DNA of 64,000 nt from positions 1,054,001 through 1,118,000 of the forward strand of contig JBAJFE010000004.1 of assembly GCA_037903355.1 (NCBI GenBank). Reading direction: 5' to 3'. Numbering within the stretch: the stretch's first letter is position 1; each line of letters opens with the position of its first letter. Below the pieces are notes generated by a model. The model saw nothing but the letters and a program-made list of their open reading frames with translations. It was not told where the DNA came from and searched no databases. The translations under genes and the position numbers were made by a program. Positions 48,166 to 58,793 of the stretch are shown in pieces. The DNA is from Trichuris trichiura. Taxonomy: Eukaryota > Nematoda > Enoplea > Trichinellida > Trichuridae.

Positions 48166-51100
48166 CTAGCACGGCATTTTCCCTTCCAAAGGAGCCACCG
48201 CAGTGGCCAGTCGAAAACGAACCAAGAATTGGGCAATAGTCTCGCCGACTTTGTCCGGCGAATCTTCGTGAACGCAGTGGCCGGTGTGCTGCATCAAAGA
48301 AACTTGGAACTTTCCCTGCATTTGAGCTCGGGTCAGCGTTACGTCAAGACGATCGACGTCGGCAAGGATCAACAGTTTCGGTACGGGCGATGAGAGAAAC
48401 TTTTCGGACATTCCTTTAAACCAACCTTCCCAAAACTGCTCCGTCTTGAATAAGTTTGTACGCCATATATAGCGTTTGTCGCATGTAGGCTTATCGTCAT
48501 TACACTCAGCTTCGGAGGATTCTCTAGCAATAAACTGAGTACGTGACTATGTCCGCTTTTTTCTAACTGCAGTAAACTTACAATTTCACCTGACCAGGCA
48601 TGGAGACGCGAGCTGATTCGACGTTGCGTACTTGTTCGGAGCGCACACTGAAAGTATAACCGAAATATAAATCTAATAGTACATACGCAAGCATGCACAC
48701 ACGCTACTGACAGAGTTAACTGTAGCGAACATGCTAGCTTCAACTTGTAGAAAAATTAAAGGCTGCCAAATTTATAAAAGATAATCAGGTTTATGATGTA
48801 CAGTAATTGTTTTTGAATCGTCCCGTTATCGTGGATAAAACGACGTTTCGGAAATTGCCGAATCAGTCGTCGGCAAACTGACGGAACCGCGAGAGCAAAT
48901 AATTTCGACTTTCACCGTTCCGTCAATTCGCTTACGAGAAAAGCAGAGGTTTACAAACTTTTTCTTCCACTCTCGGCGGGAATAAGATGCATGAAAAATG
49001 TTAACGAAATGCAAGAGATTGACAAAAATACGCTTGCCTCCATTCTATCGCCTTTTCCATGGAGGCAAATGAAGACGGTCGACTGCGTAGCACGCCTTTC
49101 ATGGCTCCGAGAGATCTGATGGCGGATCCTACGACAAATAGGGTAAAATTTTTTGCAACGCGGTTTTGATTCACCTTTACCTTCCACAACGTCAATCACA
49201 ACCAAACCTGCAAGCGATTCAAGCTTCTTCGAACGAGCTACTTCGATTGCAACAGCACCACCCATACTATCAATAAAAATACGTACAAAAATTACAGCGC
49301 AGCAAGTACTTGATTAATGTTGCAAGGCTGAGAAAAATTTTTAGAAGACAGAGACGAATATGAGTAGGCACAAATATTAGCAATAACCATAAAAGCTAAA
49401 ACGCAAAAAAAACTTTGCTAAACATTTAGCTAAGACTGAAACTTGTTTGGAATAAATATACAATAATTTAAAATATAAACAGAGCAAGAAAAAAGAAAGT
49501 AGAAAAAAAGCAAGAAATTTTAGCAGACCATCACCGTCAGCCTCTGCGTAGCTGTGCAGTTTGAGTATTAGTTGGTGTGAGGCTTCCATACTGTAGAAAA
49601 TTTTAAAACACGAAATGATTAAAAGGTACATTGTGGTCTGAAAACCTAAAAGGTAAGCAAGTAGTCACTTCAGTAGAAAAAAGGCAATTTAATTTGGGGT
49701 AGGGAGGAGATATGGCAAATAAGGACTGCTCAGCATTCTTTTTACGTTAAGGCCAGCACAATCGATAATAACTTTGAAAAAATGAATTGGGCAAAAAAAC
49801 TACTTGTGAATCACGCCGTTTTTTAAAAAAACTTACATATTTTTTAAATGCGAAAAAACTGTTAGGCGAGCTGTTCTCAAGCTGCGCCGGAGGCCAGTGA
49901 ATTCACGTTGCAGAACAACTCGAATTTCGATTTAAATTATTAGGTCATAGTAACGCTTCGGATTGAACTCTGCAATGGGCAAAAAAAATAAATTTGAATA
50001 CCTATGACCGACTAGCACAATGCTGCGGCTCCTTTCCTCAACAAGACGCTTTGCCAGTTCAATAATATCGCTGGAATAAAAAAGTTGATTTACATCAACA
50101 GAAAGCTAGCAAATGTGAAACAACCTTGCCATAGTTTCAAGACTGAGATCGTCATCGTTGCTTGTCGTTGTGTCGCCTTAAATGAAGTTGTAAAATAGAA
50201 TAGAACGACACCTACACTTATGGCTCGTTCGTGCATATAGTGATATGTTAATAGACCCTATCGCACGCAAAGTTCATAAGTAATAACCGTCCGCCTATAT
50301 ATGCTTCAATTTTTCCGTTGGACAATAGTTGAAACGCATATTATATTCGTAAGTGCAATTCTTTCAAGGTAATGAATGCGTTCTCGCTTTTTGTGTAAGC
50401 TTACTATCATTTCGACAAATACAATAGTTCTTAAACCAACTTTTCGTCCTTTGTGAAGCGAATTTAAACCTACAGTAAGGCATCATTTCCTGAGAAGCAC
50501 GTTTCGCCTTACTGCAGAGACAATTGCATTGTCTTTAGGACAGTACGCAATGCATTTTCCGCGTCATTATAAGATTAGGGATTTTGTGTTAGTTCCTCTA
50601 CAATTTTTTTTTATAGGCATGGCGCCTAAGTATTCGATTATATATAAAAGCATCTCATTTGAAGTGGCGGGATGGATCGACGCTTCTGAAGGAAGCTGCA
50701 CGCGCGAGTGCATTTCAAAACTGCCTGTAACCTTCGTTCAATTCTAAGAAGTGCTAAAACCTCGGAGACGTCGCATAGTTTACAAAATCATATGAGCTTG
50801 CAGCGCCCCCTACTTGGCAGAAATAGGCAATACCGGCTTGACAGGTTTGACAGCCACACGAAGGCACTAAACCTGTTCAGGCACGGAGGGGAGAGGGCTT
50901 GAGGAAGATCACAAACGTTGCCCCCCATAAAAGACGATTGATCACCACAAAGAAAATGCGTCAATTTCAGGCACTGTATCACCCATTAAAGGACCCAAGT
51001 CACCCACCTCCCTTAAGGGACATTGCTTTAGAGCTAACAAAATCGATCTGGGCAACGGTTTGAAGTCGTTTGAAAGAAAGGCGATTCATACCGTGATTTC

Positions 51101-51523
51101 GCAAGTCTACCGCCACAACATAGCACGTTACAGCGCTTGTGATGTACTTCTGAAGAACGAAAGTAAAAAAGGCGCGAATATTAAGGGCGACTGCATTTTA
51201 CCGTAAAGCAAGCCCACGAGAGACCGGAATAACCGCCGCCATGCAGCAACAGCAGCAAAACTCCATCGGAGCCTTTTGTGTATACGTTGAAGTGGTTGTC
51301 TTCCGGCAAGTTAATGGTTCTCTTTTCGTCAAAATAGCAATCCCACGAAACGGGAGCGTACCGCTGCGAACTGGGAGAGTCTTTCGCATGAGAAGGAACG
51401 CCGCTCAACCTGACCAAAAGCAATATGCGCAAGAATCATTGCGGTTTTGTCATACCCTTCACCAATTGGCGGCAAATGATGACTGCCAGCCTTCAATTCC
51501 CGAAATGTACTTGAATAACTCAT
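48166..51523 (-). CDS. PPME1: Protein phosphatase methylesterase 1
   Basis: Alpha/beta-hydrolase that removes the methyl ester from the C-terminal leucine of the PP2A catalytic subunit. Order from 51523: MSYSSTFRELKAGSHHLPP, a small intron, then YAPVSWDCYFDEKRTI, LLLLLHGGGYSGLSWACFT (oxyanion-hole region), a block including GDTTTSNDDDLSLETMA (about 50180-50120), DIIELAKRLVEERSRSIVLVGH, SMGGAVAIEVA (nucleophile Ser in GHSMGG, split by an intron), LVVIDVVEG (acid residue region), RSRPSSFASMEKAIEW, then the last exons with EGWFKGMSEKFLSSPVPKLL, QMQGKFQVSLMQHTGHCVHEDSPDKV (catalytic His) and ending APLEGKMPC*. The catalytic triad is intact. One block, just before GDTTT (expected L.AIDLRGH), was not located. 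Divergent from NDUFAF7 over 129 bp. Confidence 0.92.
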
Positions 51524-51652
51524 CCTACGTGCTTAAATCCCGCTATCGCCAGTCCAAGTTATTAGGAGATACAATACGGTCGGCGAGTTTTGGATAAGCA
51601 GGTACTTTAAACTACAGTAATAGCTTGATAACACTTTAAACTTAGTTGAGCT
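51524..51652. promoter_or_regulatory. Likely bidirectional promoter
   Basis: Only 129 bp separate the start codons of PPME1 (-) and NDUFAF7 (+), so the two genes probably share a promoter region. No TATA box is evident in either direction. Inferred from spacing alone. Confidence 0.5.
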
Positions 51653-52879
51653 ATGAAGACACTCAGGTTATCTAGGTTGTACCGTTTTACAAGGTGTTTG
51701 TGGCAGATGGAGTCGGCTCAATATTCTCAACAGTGCGAAAGCCCTTTGATAAAGCTTCTACTGAATGACATTGAGTCTCGGGGACCGATTACCGTTGCGC
51801 AGTATATGCAGCGCGCGCTAACATGTCCTAGCCTTGGCTATTACGTACGCGATAGGGAACATTTCGGTGAAAAGGGCGATTTCATTACGAGTCCCGAATT
51901 CAGCCAATTATTGGGTGAAATGTTGGCGGTTTGGTGCATTCACGAAGTATTGCAACTTGCCCACGATGGCCCGTTTAATTTAGTTGAACTGGGTCCCGGC
52001 TCTGGATTGTTAATGTCGGATATGCTGAGAACGTTTTCGCATTTCGAAATGACCAGCCGGCTAAGCGTCCATATGGTAGAAATCAGCCCAGCTTTAGTTC
52101 GACGCCAGAAAGAGCTTCTTTGCGGCCCGCTTGATGGAAAAACCATGTTTGGGCAGCCTATATTTTGGCATAACTCGGTGGATGATGTTCCCGATGGTTT
52201 TTCCTTCTTCATTGCTCACGAGTTTTTCGACGCGATGCCTGTCCATAAGTTTAAAAAAGTTGAAAATGTCTGGCGCGAAGTTCTGGTTGACAAAGGGGAA
52301 GGAGATGAGCTGCGTTTCTGTCTTGCTCCTGGAGTCACCCCATCGCAAAGCGCCTACCTAGATGATACATTACCTGCCGATGCATGCGACTGGGAAGTCA
52401 GCCCAGCCAGCGCGGTTGTCATGCAAAGTTTGGCAAAGAAGATAACTTCATTTGGTGGTGCCGCTCTTGTCGTTGACTATGGACAGGACGGAAATGGAGG
52501 CGATACACTGCGTGCCTATTCTTCTCACAAGCAAGTCGATCCCTTGTCAAATCCAGGTTTTTGCGATCTCACTGCAGACGTCGATTTCAATTATTTGCGA
52601 CAGCAGGTCAACAATGAGGTTTACACAATTGGACCAATAAGCCAAAGAAACTTCTTGCTGAATATGGGTATGGTGTTTCGGCTAGAACGACTGCTACATC
52701 GTGCGAAGACAAAAGAGCAGCGCGACTTCCTAAGAGCGAGCTATGATTACCTGATAGATCCGTCGAAAATGGGTTCCCGCTTTAAAGTGTTTGCAATGTT
52801 CCCCAAAGTCTTGCAAAAGTTTCTTGACGTAAAACCGCCTGCTGGCTTTGAAGGTCCAATGTCGTCACAAACTCGTTGA
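51653..52879 (+). CDS. NDUFAF7: Complex I assembly methyltransferase NDUFAF7
   Basis: Mitochondrial protein arginine methyltransferase (MidA family) that symmetrically dimethylates an Arg of the NDUFS2 subunit early in complex I assembly. A single 408-aa open frame with no introns, unlike most neighbours. The first 20-25 residues are rich in Arg, Leu and Ser with no acids (MKTLRLSRLYRFTRCLW), a plausible mitochondrial presequence. Family blocks: PITVAQYMQRALTCPSLGYY, FGEKGDFITSPEFSQLLGEM, VELGPGSGLLMSDMLR (S-adenosylmethionine loop), HMVEISPALVRRQK, HEFFDAMPVHKF, ALVVDYGQDG, DTLRAYSSHK, PGFCDLTADVDF, and FKVFAMFPK near the end. Length is close to the human protein (441 aa). AATAAA follows at 52921. 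Activity is expected. Confidence 0.96.
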   Translation: MKTLRLSRLYRFTRCLWQMESAQYSQQCESPLIKLLLNDIESRGPITVAQYMQRALTCPSLGYYVRDREHFGEKGDFITSPEFSQLLGEMLAVWCIHEVLQLAHDGPFNLVELGPGSGLLMSDMLRTFSHFEMTSRLSVHMVEISPALVRRQKELLCGPLDGKTMFGQPIFWHNSVDDVPDGFSFFIAHEFFDAMPVHKFKKVENVWREVLVDKGEGDELRFCLAPGVTPSQSAYLDDTLPADACDWEVSPASAVVMQSLAKKITSFGGAALVVDYGQDGNGGDTLRAYSSHKQVDPLSNPGFCDLTADVDFNYLRQQVNNEVYTIGPISQRNFLLNMGMVFRLERLLHRAKTKEQRDFLRASYDYLIDPSKMGSRFKVFAMFPKVLQKFLDVKPPAGFEGPMSSQTR

Positions 52880-54245
52880 TGCGTGGAATTCAAATGTTCG
52901 CCAAGATGTGCCGTCACATTGAATAAATAATTATTAGAGCAGAGAATCACTGAAAAAACAAACTGAGCATAGATCTTACCTTCCCGTAAGGTTTCAACTT
53001 TTGTAATTATGCTTGGACATTTTGTGGCTCCGTATAATCGTTGTTTAGGAAGCTTTGTTACGCGGTCTGCTTCGTTGTGGAATAAAAGAAAGCAGTTCTG
53101 TAAGTTTTAAATTTTGAAAATTACCGTATGCCTGTATTTGATGGGTAGGTATTAAAATATCCAATGATTAATGGCTAGCGCATTGCGCGGCGTAAAAAGT
53201 AACATTATACGCTGTTAATACGGCAAAATGGGTAATACCTGTTAGTTAAATTGGTTGTATCAGCGTTTTTAATTTACATCTCGCCTGCGTGCTGAAATCA
53301 TCAGCAGATCGTTAATAGCTATTTTTCTCAAGGGATTTGAGCCATCGACGTACCGGAGCGAGTTGATGTTAAAACTTAACGAAGTTGTGAAAACATCAAC
53401 CTAAGCTGAAGTTCAGGAAATGCTCGTTTACGAAAGACGAAAAACAGGGGCGTCAATGCCAATGAGCTCAAAAAAATGCAGAAAGCAATAAGAATAAAAA
53501 ATTGTTGGGATCTTAGAGCGAGTAGGACAGCTTTTACTTGTAAGAACAGGCAACACTACAGAAAGACACAATAGAATGACCGATTAACTAAAAGCAGGTT
53601 AAGTACTGTACGCACAAGGTAAAAAGATTCTCAGGCTCCTCTCGTCGTAGGCTTCTCGTGAAGGACATGGCCTGTCCTAACAAAAATTAAATCAGCTTAA
53701 TGTGTACGCTGAAAAAAGAATGATTTCTGTTAGTTCACTTTTTCTAAAGCACTGCTCGTCATGTAGGCAATTAACTTTTTTGAGCAATCTTGAAACAAGC
53801 ACTATTGTTAATTTTCATTGTTTATTGAGTAGACCGAGTGAAATTACATACGCAAAATGCAATTCTCATTTTAACCCGCTGAAAACGAAATGATGCAAAA
53901 TTTTTAAAATCGCAGTATGGACTTATGATCAAAGCAACTGCATCGTAAATCCCAAATAAAACTATTGGAAATACTATAGTTGCATGCAATTCATCCACGT
54001 ATGAATTGCAATGGATGAAAACTATTTTACGATAAGTAGCTTGATGTCTAACAAACCGTATGCTTGTCAAAAGTTCGAAACCGCAATCGTAAAAGAGGGG
54101 TTTTACGGTGGTGTTTGAAACTCTGTGGTTGAAGGTTTCCAACGCATTCTCTCCGCATAGTTTTAAAAAAGCAAAGATTTATATTTTTCAGGACTGTTGA
54201 AGCATTCTTCATTTCGAATTTGCTGTCCTTTGAGTGAGCAACCGC
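52880..54245. other. Intergenic gap with no recognised content
   Basis: The NDUFAF7 polyadenylation signal is at 52921. The remainder to the TFAM-like start is AT-rich with short open frames (53702-53893, 53822-54142) that match nothing. No repeats stood out. Confidence 0.5.
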
Positions 54246-55381
54246 ATGGCAACCATTCCATCTGTTGCGAAATTGTTCGGCTTTGCAGTTGGGAAATGTG
54301 GAGCGTACGGATGTTTTAGCGGCTGCCCCGCTATGCTTACTGCCATGAAAGACTTCTATTTGGGACACGTACGTCTGTTTGCCTCTTTTGCACCCGGCGT
54401 TGCGTCGGGTTCGGGAAAGAGCTTTGGCAGATCGTGTGCATACGCGCTGTTTGCGAAAGATTTTGCTGACAGCCCAGAAAGGTAAAAACTTTCGTCGTTG
54501 GTTGCCTTAAAACGAATATTCGTCCAGTTGAATAAGCTTTGTAGGCATTTTCGACCTTTCTCTTTAAGCGTTTGTTTTCTAGTTTCTCCGAGGACGAAGT
54601 CGAAGAGCAAAGAAGACTTATCGACGCAAAAAGGAAAGTGACCATTCTTATGAATCGTTACGGCTATCCTCCTTTGCCATCTCCTAACGCCTATCAGATG
54701 TATACAAAGGAATGCTTCGAAAAGACGGGCAAGGGTCAGTCGGTTGCCAATGTTATGAGCCAGTTTGCAAAAGGTTGGAAAACACTTTCCGTTGACGACC
54801 GCCAAAAGTTGGAGGAAAAGGTTGCTCACAAACTGGACGAGTTTAGTCACGCCGTTCAAGATTGGGAGACCAAAATGAAACGGCAAAAGCTGAGCGCCGT
54901 TCTCAATGCAATCAATTTAGGCATACGTACAATTGATTCAAAACAGGGCCCAAGAAGGCTGTTGCAAAAACAGTTGGACATTTTGAAGAAGCAGTACAAT
55001 TATCCGGACCTGAAGCTAGTTAAGCCTTACAGTATATTTGTGCACGAAAAATTGAAGAGATCGTCCGGTAGTCACATGAAGCAAACGGACCGTTTAAAAC
55101 AAGCGTCGGAAGAGTGGAACGCTTTATCTCCCGCGCAAAAGGTATCACTCACTGAACGCGCTGAATCTATAAATCAAACGGCTAAGGATAAAATTTCGTC
55201 TTGGAAAGAAAGTATGGAAAAAAAGGGATTGACCGAAATAGTGGAAAGAATGGACTGGATTGAAGCGAAAGTTCGCTACCTATCCCGAAGGAGCAAATTA
55301 ACGAACGTTGAGCAGCTTTTGGAAACGATCATCACGCTTAAAAGCAAAACAGCAGCCAGTGCTGCAAAGAAGAAAGGCTGA
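54246..55381 (+). CDS. TFAM/HMG-5-like mitochondrial HMG-box protein
   Basis: Two exons, 54246-54481 and 54583-55381, give 344 aa. The long N-terminal part (residues 1-85, few acids, GKSFGRSCAYALFAKDFAD) is a plausible mitochondrial targeting region. HMG box 1 lies around YPPLPSPNAYQMYTKECF ... QFAKGWKTLSVDDRQKLEEK, and box 2 around YPDLKLVKPYSIFVHEKL ... ASEEWNALSPAQKVSLTERAE, separated by a helical linker, the arrangement of TFAM. TFAM coats and bends mitochondrial DNA and supports transcription and replication; HMG-5 does this in C. elegans. The C-terminal tail is lysine-rich (SAAKKKG). Box 1 lacks the usual K-P-K-x-P start. AATAAA is at 55592. Identification relies on two boxes plus length and is good but not certain. 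Confidence 0.75.
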
Positions 55382-56030
55382 TTCTTTTAATGCTATATTT
55401 CATTTCCAACGCCATCTTGCATTATCCTTATTTCGGCTGAAATTTTAATCCTGTATTGCTTACTCCTTTTTGTTCGGGAAGAAGTAAATGTGTTAGTCGC
55501 AAACTTGAAAGCGTCCTTAAAGAATCTTTCTTTACTCCATGAGGTCGCGCAAATATGTTTATTGTTTTATTTTTTTAAAATTTGCTATAAAAATAAACAA
55601 CAGACGGCAAAACAAACCATACTTACGTTGGCGGATTTGTAATCAACTGAAATTTAAATATACCTGCGCATAATAATACTGAGTAGTACGGTCAACTATT
55701 GGATAACTCTTCTAAAACACAAAAATGCAAAAGTGTCGCTCATCATCTTTATGCTAGGTTTATTTTAACAGATTCACTTAACATGCTCGATAATTTGGTT
55801 CGAAGCAGGCCGTTAGCATGGAACCTGCATTTTCTGCTGATTTTGCGCAGTTTACAGTATGACTGCTAGGCGGTTAATAGGAAAGGTCCGCAATATTTAT
55901 TTCCACTATTTTTAAATTTTTCTAAACGTATATTATTATATCATTCTTTCTTCTCACTTTTCCGGAAAAAGCACGTTCATTGAATTATTGCAGAGCACCG
56001 CAACTTAATCTAAGAAACCTGACTTCGAGC
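55382..56030. other. 3' flank and repeat fragment
   Basis: AATAAA at 55592 probably serves the TFAM-like gene. Positions 55805-55870 carry a fragment of the hairpin MITE-like family (GGAACCTGCATTTTCTG and TTTACAGTATGACT). Otherwise AT-rich, no gene. Confidence 0.5.
55805..55870. mobile_element. Hairpin MITE-like fragment, family member 4
   Basis: GGAACCTGCATTTTCTGCTG followed by TTTACAGTATGACT, the same terminal segment as in the copies near 18.6 and 27.0 kb. Truncated; one arm only. Confidence 0.4.
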
Positions 56031-58060
56031 CAACTTGGCCTAGAAGCAATTGTACTCACGTGTACAGCTTGCCTGGTTTAAATTTAGCGTACATAGTACA
56101 TACAAAATAAGTGTAGTAACTGCAGAGCCAGCACGTATATATGCCATATACAGCATGCCTACAGCGCATGCTACTTACATGTATGAGCGTTGAAGTTGTA
56201 TATCATATACACACAAAATATTCATGAAATTTGCGGCATTAACATAGTATAAATTGCCTATACGCAGAATACCTGCGAAACCCATTGTTTCCATGGTACA
56301 CATGTAGTATACAGTGAAACCTCCTTAATTCGGACTCGTGGGCGAGAACAATACAACGACCGTATATATTAAAGATGATTGGGCTACCTGCGCGCAACCC
56401 AGGAAACAAAGGTTACAATAGCCCAAAAATAGCATCGTGATTGGCCTGTAATTCAAGGCATTTTTTCTAGCTAACAGAGTTGGCAGGCAACTGCGAATTG
56501 GGAAAATAAGTTCACGGGAACTATTTCCCTTGTCGCTTCGCGGTACAGCTTCCACGCGATATAAGAAACTGATTTCCGCTGATCAGTTATTTTTCTTAAT
56601 CAGACGGACTTCACCGCCCTCGTTAAGCTATTTGCCTTCTTGCAGAGACTGACATCGCGCTGCGGACGTCAGGAACGTACATCTAAAGTTGCATTACCTG
56701 CTTTTCTGTGACTTACTGTAAGCCACTTCCATAAACCTGATTTTTCCGTAATCCGGTCTACCCTCCGTCCTGACGCGTCCAAATTAGGGAAGTTTTACTC
56801 CATAGCATTATATACTTCCAGACAAGTAATATTTATGCCATTAATGGCTTCTGCGTGGTACGCATTCCTTATAAGTAGTACAGCTATGCGATAGATGTAG
56901 TAGTACCTATATTGCACATAACTACATTTATCCGATTTTCATAAAATCTACGACATGTAAATGGTTTAAGTTCCATATAAAAAAAGTGTCTATGATATTT
57001 ACTTTCTCCATGGCGTACACGTAGTATCTGTATTATATACACTTAAATAGAGCGAATTTTTGATTTGCATATGGCATTAGCGCGATGTGCTTATGATAAA
57101 AAACGTCCACAGCTACACATGCAGTGTTTATGGCATATATACTTGCCTGCTGGACATCTGTATGGAATATATGCGCGTGGTATACTATATGCGTACCTTA
57201 TAAACAATAAATATTACGAGTACATTCTTTTCAGGCAATTTTTGCCAAGTGTATGCTATAGGCGCCGTAAATACTCGTTCCTCGCAACATTGTGCACCAC
57301 AGGCGCTACATGTGCGCTTGGAGATGCGAGATAACACGGATATCCTATTTAAAATCAATTTATACTACGCGCATAGCATATATTTTATAAATATATCTTG
57401 TAGAAAAGAGTATATATGCCGAAGGTATTGCATATGTGGCTGCAGATCTTCCATATCACAAATATCCTACCTAAAACCAACATATACCGTGCCTATGACG
57501 TAAGTACGCTAAATATTCCTTCTATTCAAATATATAGAACATATAACACGTGCATGCCTTAAAAGGACGCTTTTATATACAGCTTAAACAATGTACATGT
57601 CCCAGATTCTCTGAATATTGCATGCACGCAGTTACGTACGCGTTAGATACTACGTCTATGCCTTAGTTATCCTAGTTATAAGCAATGTACGTCACGTGGA
57701 AGGCATATTAAGGCATAAATATTCCATTTATGCAAGTACATACAGTATGCCTGCCGCCTGTGTACCATTGAAAGCGTGGTTTTCGCAGATATTCTGTTTA
57801 TAAACAAAGTATACTGCGTGAATAGCATAAATTCCATAGATATCTCGTTTTTATGGCATATACAACCTCTACGTTACACGTAAGATGCAGGAAGCTTGGA
57901 GAGCAGAAAAGTTTGTACATATAAGCAGCATGTGCTGCAAGCACGCTGTATATGGCCAATATACGAGCTGATCTTGTAGTTGCTAAACACTAGGTGTACT
58001 ACGTATAGTAGATTTAAACCCAGGTATGCAAACAGGACCAATTGCTTCTAGGCCAAGTTG
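56031..58060. mobile_element. Giant foldback element, copy 2, with nested insertion
   Basis: Perfect 22-bp terminal inverted repeats (start CAACTTGGCCTAGAAG at 56031, complement ending at 58060). The right arm, reversed, matches the left arm of copy 1 (12511-14108) closely, for instance GAGATATCTATGGAATTTATG and CACGCAGTATACTTTG, so the two elements share one sequence and one palindromic design. Removing the 490-bp insertion at 56311-56803 leaves about 1,540 bp, close to copy 1. No coding content and no clear target-site duplication. Confidence 0.85.
56311..56803. mobile_element. Nested pogo/Tigger-like MITE
   Basis: The left end CAGTGAAACCTCCTTAATTC and right end (complement AGTAAAACTTCCCTAATTTG) are imperfect inverted repeats, of the CAGT.AAACCTC type seen in pogo/Tigger-like DNA transposons, flanked by TA. 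Copy 1 of the host palindrome is uninterrupted at the matching place (about 12850), which shows the empty site. Too short for a transposase. Confidence 0.65.
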
Positions 58061-58793
58061 AAGCGCGCTCTAATTTGAATATTCAAATTTTTAATAGCGC
58101 AGCTGGCATTTACACGAATCGCGTCCTATTTTAGTGACTTGTCCGAAATGAACTCTAAGAATTTCCCGCCATACATAATTCGTTTATTTTGTTCTCTTTA
58201 AAAAGTCATTATTTATTCTCAGGCTGACTTTACGGTTACTATTGGTTATCAATCTTCAAAGTAACGCTTTTCGCTATTTCTCTTCTATTTGTATAGCAGC
58301 AGCCAAAACAAACTGGACGCCAAGTGCAAGTTGCATTTTCTTCCGCAGTTCGCCATTGATCACTTGGTTAACAACGCTAAAAACGAACGCAGAGTAAACA
58401 ACTTTCATCTTTACGTATAAGTAATAAAAAAAACATTACTGACGAATAACAAATACAAAATCTGCACTTTGCGTGCGGTCGAGCAAGCCGGGTGAATTTT
58501 AATGTTGAAACTGACGCTGGCCATAGTAGTATTGAAGTTTAATTTTGGAAAATTACTTTCAGCCTTATCGATTGCCTAAAACCGGCGTTTCAACGGAGAT
58601 ACCAGATTTGGCAACAAAACGTACGTAAACGGTGCCAATGTTCGGAAAACAGTTCTTCGCGTTGAGGCAATAAGTGAAAAATGCAAGTAGAGAAAACAAA
58701 TCTTCTGAAAATTAAGTGCAACGTGCGCAATACCAAATATCCGAGAGATTGCTTTCCGAAAAAGCAACAACGAAACGGCCGCCGGCGCCGCCA
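58061..58793. other. Gap with no recognised gene
   Basis: AT-rich sequence between the foldback element and the stop codon of the POU gene. It likely includes that gene's 3' untranslated region. No repeat or open frame of note. Confidence 0.5.
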
